Source: an uncultured Clostridia bacterium
Lineage (GTDB): Bacteria; Bacillota; Clostridia; TANB77; CAG-508
Assembly (NCBI GenBank): GCA_948777935.1
Contig: CAQDYY010000002.1
Coordinates: 137,937-201,936, forward strand
Direction of reading: 5' to 3'
Length of the DNA stretch: 64,000 bases
The stretch's first letter is position 1, and every line of letters starts with the position of its first letter. Below, piece by piece: positions 44,248-53,377 of this stretch. A program made the translations under genes and the position numbers. The notes below the pieces were generated by a model. The model did not search any database and had not been told where the DNA came from. It worked only from the letters and a program-made list of their open reading frames with translations.

Positions 44248-44417
44248 ATTGTCACTTACTTCACAGAGTTATAAATATATAGATATATATTTATATAAGT
44301 AAATAATAATATATAAATATATAAGAATAAGTTTTACCAAAACTGTGTGAAGTTTGTGACAATTCTACAACTGTAAGACTTTGAGGAATAAAAATACTGT
44401 GACACAAATATGTGACA
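44248..44417. other. Probable phage replication origin
   Basis: Two 23-bp inverted arms (44248-44270 and 44341-44363, 20 of 23 paired) flank about 70 bp of nearly pure A/T (44271-44335). TGTGACA recurs at 44355, 44398 and 44411, and TGTCAC at 44250. The gap of 228 bp after the primase-helicase holds no gene. Iterons plus AT-rich DNA beside the helicase gene are typical of phage origins. Confidence 0.6.
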
Positions 44418-44431
44418 GAAAGGAAAATAAG

Positions 44432-44710
44432 ATGATACAGGTTTCAGATAGAATGTATGTAGATGGATTCGAAAGTAAACAAGAGTATGAAAAATGGCTA
44501 AAAGAGCAATTTGATAATATACCTAATTCGGAGTTAGTAAAGCACTTTAAATGGTTTTTAATGCAAATTGAAAATGATGTTAAAGAAAATAAATATAACC
44601 AAAATCATGTGAATGCTTTAGATAAGTATAGCATGAAAATGATAGAAAGAAAACTAATGTCAATTGAAAACGTAACAAAATTTATAAGACAAGCATGTGG
44701 ATGCTTGTAG
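44432..44710 (+). CDS. Hypothetical phage protein
   Basis: 92 residues, helical: 'ESKQEYEKWLKEQFDNIPNSELVKHFKWFL'. GAAAGGAAAATAAG precedes ATG 44432; a start further upstream would run into the TGTGACA repeats. Unknown. Confidence 0.65.
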   Translation: MIQVSDRMYVDGFESKQEYEKWLKEQFDNIPNSELVKHFKWFLMQIENDVKENKYNQNHVNALDKYSMKMIERKLMSIENVTKFIRQACGCL

Positions 44711-44727
44711 AAAAGGAGAGATATAAC

Positions 44728-44949
44728 ATGGCAAAGATGTCGAGAATAGATTACACAATAAAGCAATGGTTTAAGGACCACATACCATACATGGTAATGG
44801 TGGTAATTGTAGTTATAATTGGATTTCTAATATATGGACAGGCAGAAGTAGATAAGCAGAAACAGAACAATTACATATACGAATTAAAAGCAGAAATAGA
44901 TGGTTTGGAGCAGACAGTGGATTATCTGGAAAGGAGGACAAATAAATGA
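44728..44949 (+). CDS. Small membrane protein with coiled coil
   Basis: 73 residues; one membrane segment ('IPYMVMVVIVVIIGFLIYG'), then a heptad-like helix. AAAAGGAGAG precedes the ATG; overlaps the next gene by 4 bp. Confidence 0.7.
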   Translation: MAKMSRIDYTIKQWFKDHIPYMVMVVIVVIIGFLIYGQAEVDKQKQNNYIYELKAEIDGLEQTVDYLERRTNK

Positions 44950-45296
44950 GTGCAGATGAGACGTTTGAAGAATTAGGATTTAACTTAAAATTTGAAGATG
45001 AGATTAGTTTTGCACTAGCAAATAGAGCAAAAGCACGTTATATAACGTTTTTGAAAGACACAAAAACACTAATGGTATCTAGTAACATGACAATGCAAGA
45101 GTTGCAGGCAATATATCAAAAATGCAAAGAATTGGGATGGATAAGACAACAAAAAGACAACAAATTAGATAAAGCTACGTTAATAGATTTCTTTATAAGC
45201 TCTGTAGATAAAGAACAGGAACCTGTATGGACAGAAGAATATATAGAAGAATTATTAGATAATTTTGATGTTATTCCAAAGGAGGACCAAAAATGA
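44946..45296 (+). CDS. Hypothetical phage protein
   Basis: 116 acidic residues, helical, 'LGFNLKFEDEISFALANRAKARYITFLKD'. GGAAAGGAGGACAAATA precedes the ATG. Overlaps the next gene by 4 bp. No family recognised. Confidence 0.65.
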   Translation: MSADETFEELGFNLKFEDEISFALANRAKARYITFLKDTKTLMVSSNMTMQELQAIYQKCKELGWIRQQKDNKLDKATLIDFFISSVDKEQEPVWTEEYIEELLDNFDVIPKEDQK

Positions 45297-45917
45297 AAAC
45301 AATACTAAGCTTATTTGATTTAACAGGAAATTGGAGCAAACCTTACAAAGACAATGGATACAACGTAATACAAATAGATATACAACGTGGACAAGATATA
45401 CTAACATGGGATTATACAAAAATAGACAACGTGTATGGAATTTTAGCAGCCGTACCCTGCACAGACTTTGCCGTAGTGGGAGGACGTTGGTGGAAAGATA
45501 AAGACAAAGATGGAAGAACAGAACAGAGTAAAAAGTTAGTATATAAAACGCTAGAAATAATAGATTATTTTAAACCAAAATTTTGGGTAGTAGAAAACCC
45601 GGTGTCTAGAATACATAAATGTTGTAAAGAGTTGGGAGAAGTAAAGTTTAAATTTAATCCAACAGATTTTGCGGGATATTGCACAAATAGGACGGAGCAA
45701 GAAGAAAACAGATACAACAAACAAACATGGTTATGGGGAGAATTTAACAATCCTGTGCCAAAACGACTAGAGCCGTTGCCAGAGTTGCACGATAAGATAT
45801 GGCAACCGTTACGTGTAGATGGAAGTAAGATCGGTTGGAATACACTAGAATGCAAGAATGCCAGAAGTGCAACGCCAATGCGGATTTGCGTATGCGTTCT
45901 ACCAAGCAAATAAATAA
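45293..45917 (+). CDS. DNA cytosine methyltransferase-like phage protein, +1 CGG site near the C-terminus
   Basis: 207 residues. A Rossmann-like start ('ILSLFDLTGNWSKPYKDNGYNVIQIDIQRGQDI'), 'AAVPCTDFAVVGGRWW' (PC motif) and 'KFWVVENPVSRIHK' (ENP) resemble C5-methyltransferase-like proteins of phages. The zero frame reads ATG-CGG-ATT and ends with MRICVCVLPSK; skipping C45881 gives 'RSATPMGFAYAFYQANK', the C-terminus expected for the family (RSATPxGFAxAF). Here the shift does not change the length much, so the zero frame looks intact and is easily missed. Confidence 0.78.
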
Positions 45918-45921
45918 TAAG

Positions 45922-45945
45922 GCACCCGCATTACAAGTGCGGTGC
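45922..45945 (+). terminator. GC-rich hairpin after the methyltransferase-like gene
   Basis: GCACCCGCA / TGCGGTGC with a 7-nt loop (one unpaired C); no T-tract. It may partly end the early transcript. Confidence 0.5.
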
Positions 45946-45970
45946 TCTGAGAGAGGAGAGGGGAAATAAG

Positions 45971-46240
45971 ATGGAAGAAGAAAAAGAAATAGAAAAACTA
46001 AAAAATAAGAATAAAGACTTATTAAGAAAACTAAGAAATAGAGTTAAAGAAGTAAATAAATTAATAAAGTATAGTGCATATAAGAAAGAATTTTCTAGGC
46101 TAAATGCAATAATAGATAAAATGGCAAAAGACTTGCTAATATGTGGAATTGATTTTATAAATTTTGGAAAAGCGACGGGAGATTTTACAAAAGATAAAGA
46201 GAAATTAAAAGAACTATATGCGAAAGAGGTGGAGGAATGA
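45971..46240 (+). CDS. Hypothetical coiled-coil phage protein
   Basis: 89 residues; residues 1-30 are a charged coiled coil (EEEKEIEKLKNKNKDLLRKL). AGAGAGGAGAGGGG precedes the ATG; overlaps the next gene by 4 bp. Confidence 0.65.
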   Translation: MEEEKEIEKLKNKNKDLLRKLRNRVKEVNKLIKYSAYKKEFSRLNAIIDKMAKDLLICGIDFINFGKATGDFTKDKEKLKELYAKEVEE

Positions 46241-46551
46241 ATACAATAGATAAAATAGAAAGAAGAATACATACATTAGAGATAGCTAGAAAAGAACATA
46301 TAACAGAAGTGCAAATAACAAGACAAGAATATATGGAATTACCAACAAATACAAAACTTATAGACGGTGTAAGGTTGGTGGTAGTGGACAAGCTAGGAGA
46401 TTGTACAAAAAAAGACTGTTATGCTTACCAAATAACAGAATGTTACGCCTTAAACGAATTATATTGCAAGAATAAAGACTGTAGATTCTACAGAGACGAT
46501 ATAAGAATATCTGAAATAGAAACAGATATAAAAAGATATGTTAAAGAATAG
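46237..46551 (+). CDS. Cys-rich hypothetical phage protein
   Basis: 104 residues. 'LGDCTKKDCYAYQITECYALNELYCKNKDCRFYRDD' has five cysteines spaced like a zinc-binding cluster. The preceding helix is basic. Unknown. Confidence 0.65.
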   Translation: MNTIDKIERRIHTLEIARKEHITEVQITRQEYMELPTNTKLIDGVRLVVVDKLGDCTKKDCYAYQITECYALNELYCKNKDCRFYRDDIRISEIETDIKRYVKE

Positions 46552-46562
46552 GAGGGATACAG

Positions 46563-46793
46563 ATGGAAGAAATAACATTAAAAGATTATGTATTAACAAA
46601 CCTAAACTTAGAAGAACATTGTTTTGATATAAGATTAAAAGATAATAAAGAGTATATTGTATATCATAGAAAACCAAGAGGGCAGAAAACAATATATTAT
46701 ATAAAAAAAGATGGAAAAGAAATTTTGCTTGATGATAAAGTAAAAAAGTGCTTTCTGGATGAAGTAAGACTATACAATAGAGTAGGGATTTAG
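46563..46793 (+). CDS. Hypothetical phage protein
   Basis: 76 residues, beta-rich ('FDIRLKDNKEYIVYHRKPRGQKTIYYIKKDGKEI'). TAGGAGGGATACAG precedes the ATG, the same leader as the next gene, which suggests a short duplication of the ribosome-binding region. Unknown. Confidence 0.65.
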   Translation: MEEITLKDYVLTNLNLEEHCFDIRLKDNKEYIVYHRKPRGQKTIYYIKKDGKEILLDDKVKKCFLDEVRLYNRVGI

Positions 46794-46804
46794 GAGGGAT
46801 ACAG

Positions 46805-47203
46805 ATGACGAAAGAAATCCTAATACAGTATTGCGATTTAAAAAATGAAATAAGCAAACTAGAGAAACGATTAGATGCAATAGAAAAACAAAGCGAAATG
46901 GTATCTGACGTAGTACAGAATGGATATAAAGGACATGCAGTTATATATGGGTATGATTGTAATAGAGCGTATAAATTAGACCTTCTAAAACTAACATTAA
47001 GAGAAAGATATGATAAAGCATTAGAATTACAAAACCAGATAGAAACATATATTAACTCAATAGATGAAAGTGATATGAGACAAATATTTGAGCATAGATA
47101 CATAGACAATATGAGTTGGACAAAAATACAAGCAATAATGGGATATAGACATGAAGATACTGCTAGAAAAAAACATGATAAATTTATGGAAGAAAATTTG
47201 TGA
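46805..47203 (+). CDS. Late transcription regulator, ArpU/RinA-like
   Basis: 132 residues. The C-terminal half, 'MRQIFEHRYIDNMSWTKIQAIMGYRHEDTARKKHDKF', is a sigma-70 region 4-like helix-turn-helix found in phage late-gene activators (ArpU, RinA, DUF1492). The front is a coiled coil. Position just before the packaging genes fits control of late transcription. Confidence 0.8.
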   Translation: MTKEILIQYCDLKNEISKLEKRLDAIEKQSEMVSDVVQNGYKGHAVIYGYDCNRAYKLDLLKLTLRERYDKALELQNQIETYINSIDESDMRQIFEHRYIDNMSWTKIQAIMGYRHEDTARKKHDKFMEENL

Positions 47204-47510
47204 TTTTCCGATTTTTCCGGTTTTGACATGTTATAATTAGTATAGGTAGTAAAGTACCTAAAAATTAGTTACTAAGTCCTTATATAAGGTTTCTGGGTGG
47301 TTGTACCTTAACAGCCTCCTGCAAAATGCGTAAAACTTACCTTGTAAGAGAAAGCGAAAATGGACTGTACCACGAGCTTACATTAGGTGGTATAAGCAGA
47401 AGTAACAGAACTGGGTTGCAGAATAAGAAGTTGTCCTAGTTGCCGTATATTATTATATGTTTATTCAGAAGAGTTAGTTATTATAGCTAGCTCTTTTTAA
47501 ATTGGTAAAA
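47204..47510 (+). ncRNA. Structured non-coding region upstream of the packaging genes
   Basis: About 300 bp with several hairpins: GGTA-GTAAAG-TACC (47246), the palindrome CCTTATATAAGG (47278), CTTAC-CTT-GTAAG (47337) and TACCAC/GTGGTA (47368-47394). TTGACA and TATAAT occur near its start (47223, 47231) but are too close to be one promoter. It also contains a 37-codon reading frame (47328-47441) with unusual codon use. It could be a late promoter region, a cos/pac-linked site or a structured RNA; I cannot decide. Confidence 0.4.
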
Positions 47511-47771
47511 TTAAAAATGACCATCTTTAGAAAGACCACAAATAGATTTTATGGTAGTGTCTTTATAAATAGGGTATGTCTTTTTAATATTATTATATAC
47601 ATTAGCCATAGATTCGTCTAATAAAGTATAGTTAAAATTTTCAATACCAGTTTTATGAACATGATTTAAAAATTGCTTAACAATACATTTATGAACCTTA
47701 TTACAAACATTACATTCTAAAGGTGGATTGTCGCTAATTTTACTAATATAAGACAATAATTCTTTTTCCAT
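47511..47771 (-). CDS. Small minus-strand protein with Cys cluster
   Basis: 86 residues from ATG 47771 (AGGAG 8 nt upstream). 'PPLECNVCNKVHKCIVKQFLNHVHKTG' has CxxC...C. It is on the strand opposite the late genes, so it may be expressed in the lysogen. Unknown function. Confidence 0.6.
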   Translation of the reverse strand: MEKELLSYISKISDNPPLECNVCNKVHKCIVKQFLNHVHKTGIENFNYTLLDESMANVYNNIKKTYPIYKDTTIKSICGLSKDGHF

Positions 47772-47838
47772 ATACATCACTCCTAAGAGCAAGTATATCA
47801 AAAAGTAAATAAAAATGCAATCAAATGAGGTGATAAAA

Positions 47839-47988
47839 GTGGCAGGTAGTAGAATAGCAGAACAAATAATAGAAGAACAAAAAAGAGAAGAAGCGTTTAG
47901 AAAGAAAGCAATAAGAGAGCAGTGCAAAGATAAAGAATGTGAAGAATGCAAGTATATAGAGATATGTGAAAATATGGGGGATAAATAA
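47839..47988 (+). CDS. Small Cys-rich protein (GTG start)
   Basis: 49 residues; charged helix, then 'CKDKECEECKYIEICENMGDK' with four cysteines. AATGAGGTGATAAAA precedes the GTG; an ATG at 47815 is the alternative. Overlaps nothing; the next gene starts directly after the stop. Confidence 0.6.
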   Translation: MAGSRIAEQIIEEQKREEAFRKKAIREQCKDKECEECKYIEICENMGDK

Positions 47989-48141
47989 ATGTTAAGTCTA
48001 ATAATAACAATTTTATTAATAATTATATTAAGTCCAATAATATTAATAGCAGGTTTAGTAATAACAGGAATAGCAAGTATATTTGCGTTAATAGGAAAAC
48101 TATTTGGTATAAAAGCAGAAATTACAATAAAAAAAGACTAA
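47989..48141 (+). CDS. Small hydrophobic membrane protein
   Basis: 50 residues, strongly hydrophobic (MLSLIITILLIIILSPIILI...), with a short basic tail. It begins at the base after the previous stop; GGGGGATAAATAA precedes the ATG. Unknown. Confidence 0.6.
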   Translation: MLSLIITILLIIILSPIILIAGLVITGIASIFALIGKLFGIKAEITIKKD

Positions 48142-48186
48142 GCAAAAAGCCTAGTTAGCAATATAAAATAAATTGAGGTGAGGTGA

Positions 48187-48591
48187 TTGGCGAATGAACA
48201 AAACTTAATACCATGGAATAAACGAACAGAGAGCGAACAGAGAGAATATGCAAGTCAAGGTGGTAAAAAATCAGGAGAAGTAAGACGTCAAAGAAAGGCT
48301 ATGAAGGAACAAATGGAAATGCTTTTATCTCTACCATGTAATATACAGGATAGAGATGGAAACGATGTAGCAGAAACTCTTTCAACGCTATTAGGAATAG
48401 ATAAAGACAAAATAGATAATCAAATGGCAATGATTATATCTCTTTGGAAAACAGCTACTAATAGTAATAGCAGTCAACAAGTACAAGCTTTTAGAGAAAT
48501 TAGAGAAATAGTAAAAGACGAAGAATCAGTAAATGATGATAATAGAGTTCAGATTATAAATGACTTACCAAGGGATGATGAAGATGACTAA
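48187..48591 (+). CDS. Terminase small subunit-like protein (TTG start)
   Basis: 134 residues. 'LIPWNKRTESEQREYASQGGKKSGEVRRQRKAMKEQMEMLLSLP' and an acidic C-terminus resemble the small-subunit-like proteins that precede terL in many Firmicutes phages. GAGGTGAGGTGA precedes the TTG. It overlaps the large-subunit gene by 8 bp at the chosen start. Confidence 0.75.
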   Translation: MANEQNLIPWNKRTESEQREYASQGGKKSGEVRRQRKAMKEQMEMLLSLPCNIQDRDGNDVAETLSTLLGIDKDKIDNQMAMIISLWKTATNSNSSQQVQAFREIREIVKDEESVNDDNRVQIINDLPRDDEDD

Positions 48592-49954
48592 AATTAAGAT
48601 AAGAGATATAATAACACCACACTTTTGGAATGTGTTTAATTCACGAAAGACTAACCAAATATATAAAGGTGGAAGAAACTCTACTAAGTCGTCAATGATA
48701 GCTATAAAAATAGTTAATAGTTGTTTAGAAAACGATAATTGCTCAGCAGTAGCTCTAAGAAATCATAAAACAGATTTAAGAAAATCAGTCTACAAAGAAA
48801 TAAAAAGAGCTTGTAAAAGATTAGGATTAGTAGAAAATGTAGATTATAAAGCTACAGTATCACCAATGGAGATAAAGTTTAACAATGGAAATACAGTATA
48901 TTTTGCAGGTGGAGATGATTTCGAAGCTGTAAAAGGAACTATAGATGAAAATAAACTAATTAAAATAGTTTGGTTTGAAGAATTAACAGGATTTAAAGAT
49001 GAAGAAACTGTAGAACAAATAAAAGCGACATTCTTAAGAGGTAATAACGATTGGTTTATAGCTATGTATTCATTTAACCCACCTAAAAATAAATTTCATT
49101 GGGTAAATAAATGGACAGATAGTAAAAAAGGATTAAAAGATTGGTTGATTCATCATAGTGACTATAGAACAGTAAATCCAGAATGGGTAGGAAGAATTGC
49201 AATACAAGAAGCAGAAACATTAAGGCTAAATGATGAAAAGCGATATAGATGGATATATTTAGGCGAAGTAATAGGACTAGAAGGACTTATATACAATCCT
49301 GACTTAATAGAGTATGTAGACGAAGATTATATAACAAGAAACAAGATAAAAATCTTATATATAGATTTTGCAATAGATAGTGGACATCAAACATCTGCAA
49401 CAGCAGTAGGATGTTATGGATTGGGTAATGACGGATATTGGTATTTGCTAGATACTTATTACTACAGTCCACATGAAAAGCCAGTTAAAAAAGCACCAAG
49501 TGAGCTAAGTAAAGACATTTTTAACTTTGAAATAGCAATGATAAAGCAATACAGTACATACATGGATAAAGAAACAATAGACTCAGCAGAAGGAGCATTA
49601 AGAAATCAATTTTTTAAAGATTACGGAAGAAGATTGCATCCAGTAGACAAAGGAACAAATAAAGAAGAACTAATAGAATACTCACAAGACTTCTTAGCCA
49701 AAAAGAAGTTTAGAGTATTAAATAATAATAACAATCAAATATTCAAAAAAGAAAATGAAAATTACATGTGGATTGAAGATAGTGTAGAAAAAGGAAAGCC
49801 AACTCCAGATAAAACGGAGAAGGCTTTTTTGAGTTCTGAAAAATACTACAACACATACACAAAGAATTATGCTTACAGCTATGGAGACCATACACAAGAT
49901 AATTTTCAATATTGGATAAAGGACAACCTTCAAAAATTAGGATTAAAGGAGTAA
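48584..49954 (+). CDS. terL: Terminase large subunit
   Basis: 456 residues. Walker A-like 'YKGGRNSTKSSMIAIKIV', Walker B 'KIVWFEELTGF', motif III region 'MYSFNPPKN' and the nuclease aspartates 'ILYIDFAIDSGHQTSATAVG' and 'DSAEGALRNQF' follow the PBSX/SPP1 type. It drives DNA packaging with the portal downstream. No frame problem. Confidence 0.95.
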   Translation: MTKIKIRDIITPHFWNVFNSRKTNQIYKGGRNSTKSSMIAIKIVNSCLENDNCSAVALRNHKTDLRKSVYKEIKRACKRLGLVENVDYKATVSPMEIKFNNGNTVYFAGGDDFEAVKGTIDENKLIKIVWFEELTGFKDEETVEQIKATFLRGNNDWFIAMYSFNPPKNKFHWVNKWTDSKKGLKDWLIHHSDYRTVNPEWVGRIAIQEAETLRLNDEKRYRWIYLGEVIGLEGLIYNPDLIEYVDEDYITRNKIKILYIDFAIDSGHQTSATAVGCYGLGNDGYWYLLDTYYYSPHEKPVKKAPSELSKDIFNFEIAMIKQYSTYMDKETIDSAEGALRNQFFKDYGRRLHPVDKGTNKEELIEYSQDFLAKKKFRVLNNNNNQIFKKENENYMWIEDSVEKGKPTPDKTEKAFLSSEKYYNTYTKNYAYSYGDHTQDNFQYWIKDNLQKLGLKE

Positions 49955-49959
49955 ATGAA

Positions 49960-51399
49960 ATGGAGTTATATAACAATATAGCTAGTGTTTTAAGTAAAAA
50001 AGGAATTAATTTAACGGTAGGAACAATATATGATTTTATGGCGATATGGAAAGAATGGTATCAAGGCAGTGTAAACGATTTTCATTACTACACCGAAAGA
50101 ATCGGTGGAATTGAAACGCCATGCGAAAGACTAACCATGAACATGCCTAAAAAGCTAAGTGAAGATATGGCTAAACTACTATGGACAGAAAAAACAAAAA
50201 TTGAGTTAAGCAATAAAAAATCTACAGACAGATTATGGGAAACATTAGACAGCAAAGAAAATTCATTTACAGTTAATTTACCTATTTTTATTGAAAAATT
50301 CCTAGCAATTGGAAATGGTGCAACAGTTGAATATAAAAATGAAAACAACAAAACAATAATTGACTATATTGATGGAGATGTTATTATTCCATATAGGTAT
50401 ACTAATGGTTATATATCTGGAATGATAACAATAAGTAGATTTATAGAAGAAATAGGAAAGAAAACAGTATACTATACACATATAACATATCACGAATTTA
50501 CAGGTGATTTATATATAAAATTAAATGAATTATATAAATCTAGCGATGAAACTACATTAGGAAAAGAAATTGATTTTGCAAGCATGTTTCCAAAAATAAA
50601 AAACGAAGAAATAATAAGAACGAAGACACCACATTTTCAAATATGGAAACCTAACCTAGCAAACAATTTAGATATGTCAAGTCCAATGGGAATATCTATT
50701 TATGCAAATAGTATAGATAGGTTCAAATCACTTGATGTTAAGTATGATAGCTTCTATAACGAGTTTATTTTAGGAAAGAAAAGAATAATTGTAGACCAAA
50801 GTGCAATGAAAGGCAAAATAGAAGCAGATGAAGATGGCAATACCAGATTTATACAATACTTTGATAAAAATGATAAAGTATATCAAGGTATCAATATAGA
50901 TGGTGACAAAATGAAAGAGCCAGTAAAAGAAATAGATATGACATTAAGATACCAAGAGCATATTGAAAGCATTAATGCTGATTTAAATTGGTTGTCTGAT
51001 AATGTAGGTTTAGGAACTGATTATTATAAATTTGATGGTGCAACAGTTAAAACTGCAACAGAAGTAATAAGTGAAAATAGTAAAGCATTTAGAACTAGAG
51101 AGCATTATTTAACAATAGTAAATGATTGTGTTTATGATTTAGTACAAGCAGTATGCGAACTAGAAGGAATAAAAACAAATAAAATTACAATAATTCCAGA
51201 TGATAGCATAATTGAAGATAAAAATGCAGAACAATTAAGAGCACAGCAAGAAGTAACAGCAGGACTAAGAAGCAAAAAATCATATTTAGTAGATATAAAA
51301 GGAATGAGTGAACAAGAAGCAGAAGAAGAGTTGCAAAGAATACAAGATGAAAAAATGAGCAACAATGAAGCTTATGGAATTATAACAAGTGAGGAGTGA
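49960..51399 (+). CDS. Portal protein, SPP1 gp6-like
   Basis: 479 residues from ATG 49960 (AAAGGAG upstream). 'YTERIGGIETPCERLTMNMPKKLSEDMAKLLWTE' at the front and 'LSDNVGLGTDYYKFDGATVKTATEVISENSKAFRTREHY' are typical of this portal family. The C-terminus is acidic and coiled. Follows terL as usual. Confidence 0.93.
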   Translation: MELYNNIASVLSKKGINLTVGTIYDFMAIWKEWYQGSVNDFHYYTERIGGIETPCERLTMNMPKKLSEDMAKLLWTEKTKIELSNKKSTDRLWETLDSKENSFTVNLPIFIEKFLAIGNGATVEYKNENNKTIIDYIDGDVIIPYRYTNGYISGMITISRFIEEIGKKTVYYTHITYHEFTGDLYIKLNELYKSSDETTLGKEIDFASMFPKIKNEEIIRTKTPHFQIWKPNLANNLDMSSPMGISIYANSIDRFKSLDVKYDSFYNEFILGKKRIIVDQSAMKGKIEADEDGNTRFIQYFDKNDKVYQGINIDGDKMKEPVKEIDMTLRYQEHIESINADLNWLSDNVGLGTDYYKFDGATVKTATEVISENSKAFRTREHYLTIVNDCVYDLVQAVCELEGIKTNKITIIPDDSIIEDKNAEQLRAQQEVTAGLRSKKSYLVDIKGMSEQEAEEELQRIQDEKMSNNEAYGIITSEE

Positions 51400-51405
51400 T
51401 AATAA

Positions 51406-51564
51406 ATGGAAGAAGACATAAAAGTATTAAAAAAACATATACAAGATTTTATTGACAAGTATAATATTGAAAGCATATCAGTTTATATAGACAAAGAAAC
51501 AGAAACATATTTACAAGGAGAACAAACAATAAAAAGAAAAGCAACAATAGCTGTGGAGGTTTAA
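51406..51564 (+). CDS. Small hypothetical phage protein
   Basis: 52 residues, charged, between portal and minor capsid genes. AGTGAGGAGTGATAATAA precedes the ATG. Unknown. Confidence 0.65.
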   Translation: MEEDIKVLKKHIQDFIDKYNIESISVYIDKETETYLQGEQTIKRKATIAVEV

Positions 51565-51565
51565 T

Positions 51566-52703
51566 ATGCTAACTCCAGAACAATGGGAACAAATAGGAAG
51601 ACAATCACAAGAGATATACACTAATTTAGAATTAGAAATAATACAAGAAATAGCAGAAAGAATAGCCAATGTTGGATATGCAAATACAGTAGCATTAAAT
51701 GATGTATTATTGCTTCAAGAAATGGGAATAGCATATGAAGATGTAATAAGTTTAGTTGCTAAACACAATAATACTTCGTTGAATCAAATAAAAGACATAT
51801 TTGAAGAAGCAGGAATTAAATCGCTAAAATATGATGATAAGATATACAAGCTTGCAGGATTAAATCCAGTAAGTTTAAAACAAAGCGAAACTATGTGGCA
51901 ATTATTAGAAGCAACAGTATTGAAAACGCATAATAATTTAAGTAATCTAACAATGACTACTGCTAATAATGCACAAACACAGTTTTATAATGCTATAAAT
52001 AAAGCATATATGGAAATATCAACAGGATTAAAAAGCTATTCGCAATCCATCATAGATACAATTAAAGAAGTAAGCAATCAAGGAGCATATATAACATATC
52101 CGAGCGGACAACATAGAAGTATAGAAAGTGCTACAAGAATGAATATAGTAACAGGAGTAAATCAGACTTGTGGTAAATTGCAGTTGATGAGAGCAAAAGA
52201 AATGAATTGGGACTTAATGGAGCTTACAGCACATGCAGGAGCAAGACCAAGCCATGCAGAGTGGCAAGGGAAAATTGTTAGTTTAAGTGGACAAGCACGG
52301 ATACTTAAGCTTAAGCGATATAGGATATGAAACAGCAACAGGATTTAAAGGAGTGAACTGTTATCATGATTGGAGACCGTATTATGAAGGAAGTACAAGA
52401 ACATACACAGATAAGGAACTGCAACAAATAAACAACGAAAAAGTTATATATAACGGAAAAGAGTTAAGCAAATACGATGCAAAACAAACACAACGAAACA
52501 TGGAGAGACAAATAAGACAAGACAAAAAAGATATAGCAGGATTACAAGGAATTTTAACAGGCAATAATACAGATATAGATATAAGCAAAATACAACAAGA
52601 ATTAGAACAAACAAAGTTAAATATGAAACTGCATAACACAGAACTAAGTAATTTCTTAGATGAAACAGGATTTAGAAAAGATTATAGCAGATTACAAGTT
52701 TAG
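51566..52703 (+). CDS. Minor capsid protein (phage_min_cap2 family), read through one +1 CGG site
   Basis: 378 residues after skipping C52298 (GCA-CGG-ATA read as GCA-GGA-TAC). 'TYPSGQHRSIESATRMNIVTGVNQT' and 'LMELTAHAGARPSHAEWQGKIVSLSGQ' continue into 'AGYLSLSDIGYETATGFKGVNCYHDWRPYYEG', which is the conserved core of the family; the shift falls in its middle. Then a coiled tail. Without the shift it would lose the HDW region. Confidence 0.92.
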
Positions 52704-52710
52704 TTAATCA

Positions 52711-52738
52711 AGGCACTGTAAAAGGTGTCTTTTTTATA
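52711..52738 (+). terminator. Terminator after the minor capsid gene
   Basis: GGCAC / GTGTC stem with an 8-nt loop followed by TTTTTTATA; about 110 bp separate it from the scaffold gene. Confidence 0.65.
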
Positions 52739-52819
52739 CGTCTTTTTACTTTATTGCAGACGTTAAAGAAAAATAAAGGTAATTAGTCAAACTCTAATGA
52801 CTTAAAATGGAGGTATTTT

Positions 52820-53362
52820 ATGGAAGAAAAGAAAGAAACTGTAGAAGATGTAAAAGTTGAAGAAACAGGAGATGCAGTTACTCAAACTGATGAAAAAACT
52901 GAGGAAAAAACTGAAAAAACATTCACTCAAGACGAAGTAAACACAATGCTAAAAAAAGAAAAGCAAAAAGCTGAAAAGAAATATGAAGGCATTGATGTTG
53001 CTAAATATAAAGAGTGGCAAGAAAGTCAGAAAACTGTTGAACAAAAACAAGCAGAGAAAGAAACAGAATATCAAAAAACATTATCAGAAAAAGAAAGCTT
53101 AGCACAAGAAAATCTTGTATTAAAAGCAGGTGTAAATATTGATGATGTTGATTACGTGGTATTTAAAGTTTCTAAAAAAGAAGGAGATTTTGAAGAAAAT
53201 TTAAAAGAGTTTTTAGAGGAAAATCCTAAATACACACAAAAAGAAGAACACGAAGAAACAGAACAAAAAGCAACTGGAACACAAGTAAAAACAATAAATT
53301 CCAGTGAAACAGGTGTTATGGCAATATTAAAAGCAAAACACCCAGAATTATACGAAAAATAG
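52820..53362 (+). CDS. Capsid scaffolding protein (DUF4355-like)
   Basis: 180 residues, very rich in Glu and Lys with a long coiled coil (residues 30-95), and 'KAGVNIDDVDYVVFKVSKKEGDFEENLKEFLEENPKY', typical of scaffold proteins upstream of the major capsid gene. Confidence 0.88.
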   Translation: MEEKKETVEDVKVEETGDAVTQTDEKTEEKTEKTFTQDEVNTMLKKEKQKAEKKYEGIDVAKYKEWQESQKTVEQKQAEKETEYQKTLSEKESLAQENLVLKAGVNIDDVDYVVFKVSKKEGDFEENLKEFLEENPKYTQKEEHEETEQKATGTQVKTINSSETGVMAILKAKHPELYEK

Positions 53363-53377
53363 AAAGGATGATTTAAA

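Noticed and set aside
46563..46805. Duplicated TAGGAGGGATACAG leaders as a regulatory repeat
   Set aside because: Two nearby copies that contain only a strong ribosome-binding site; probably local duplication without further role.
47328..47441. 37-codon reading frame as a gene
   Set aside because: No ribosome-binding site and it lies within hairpin-forming sequence; codon use unlike neighbours. Not called.
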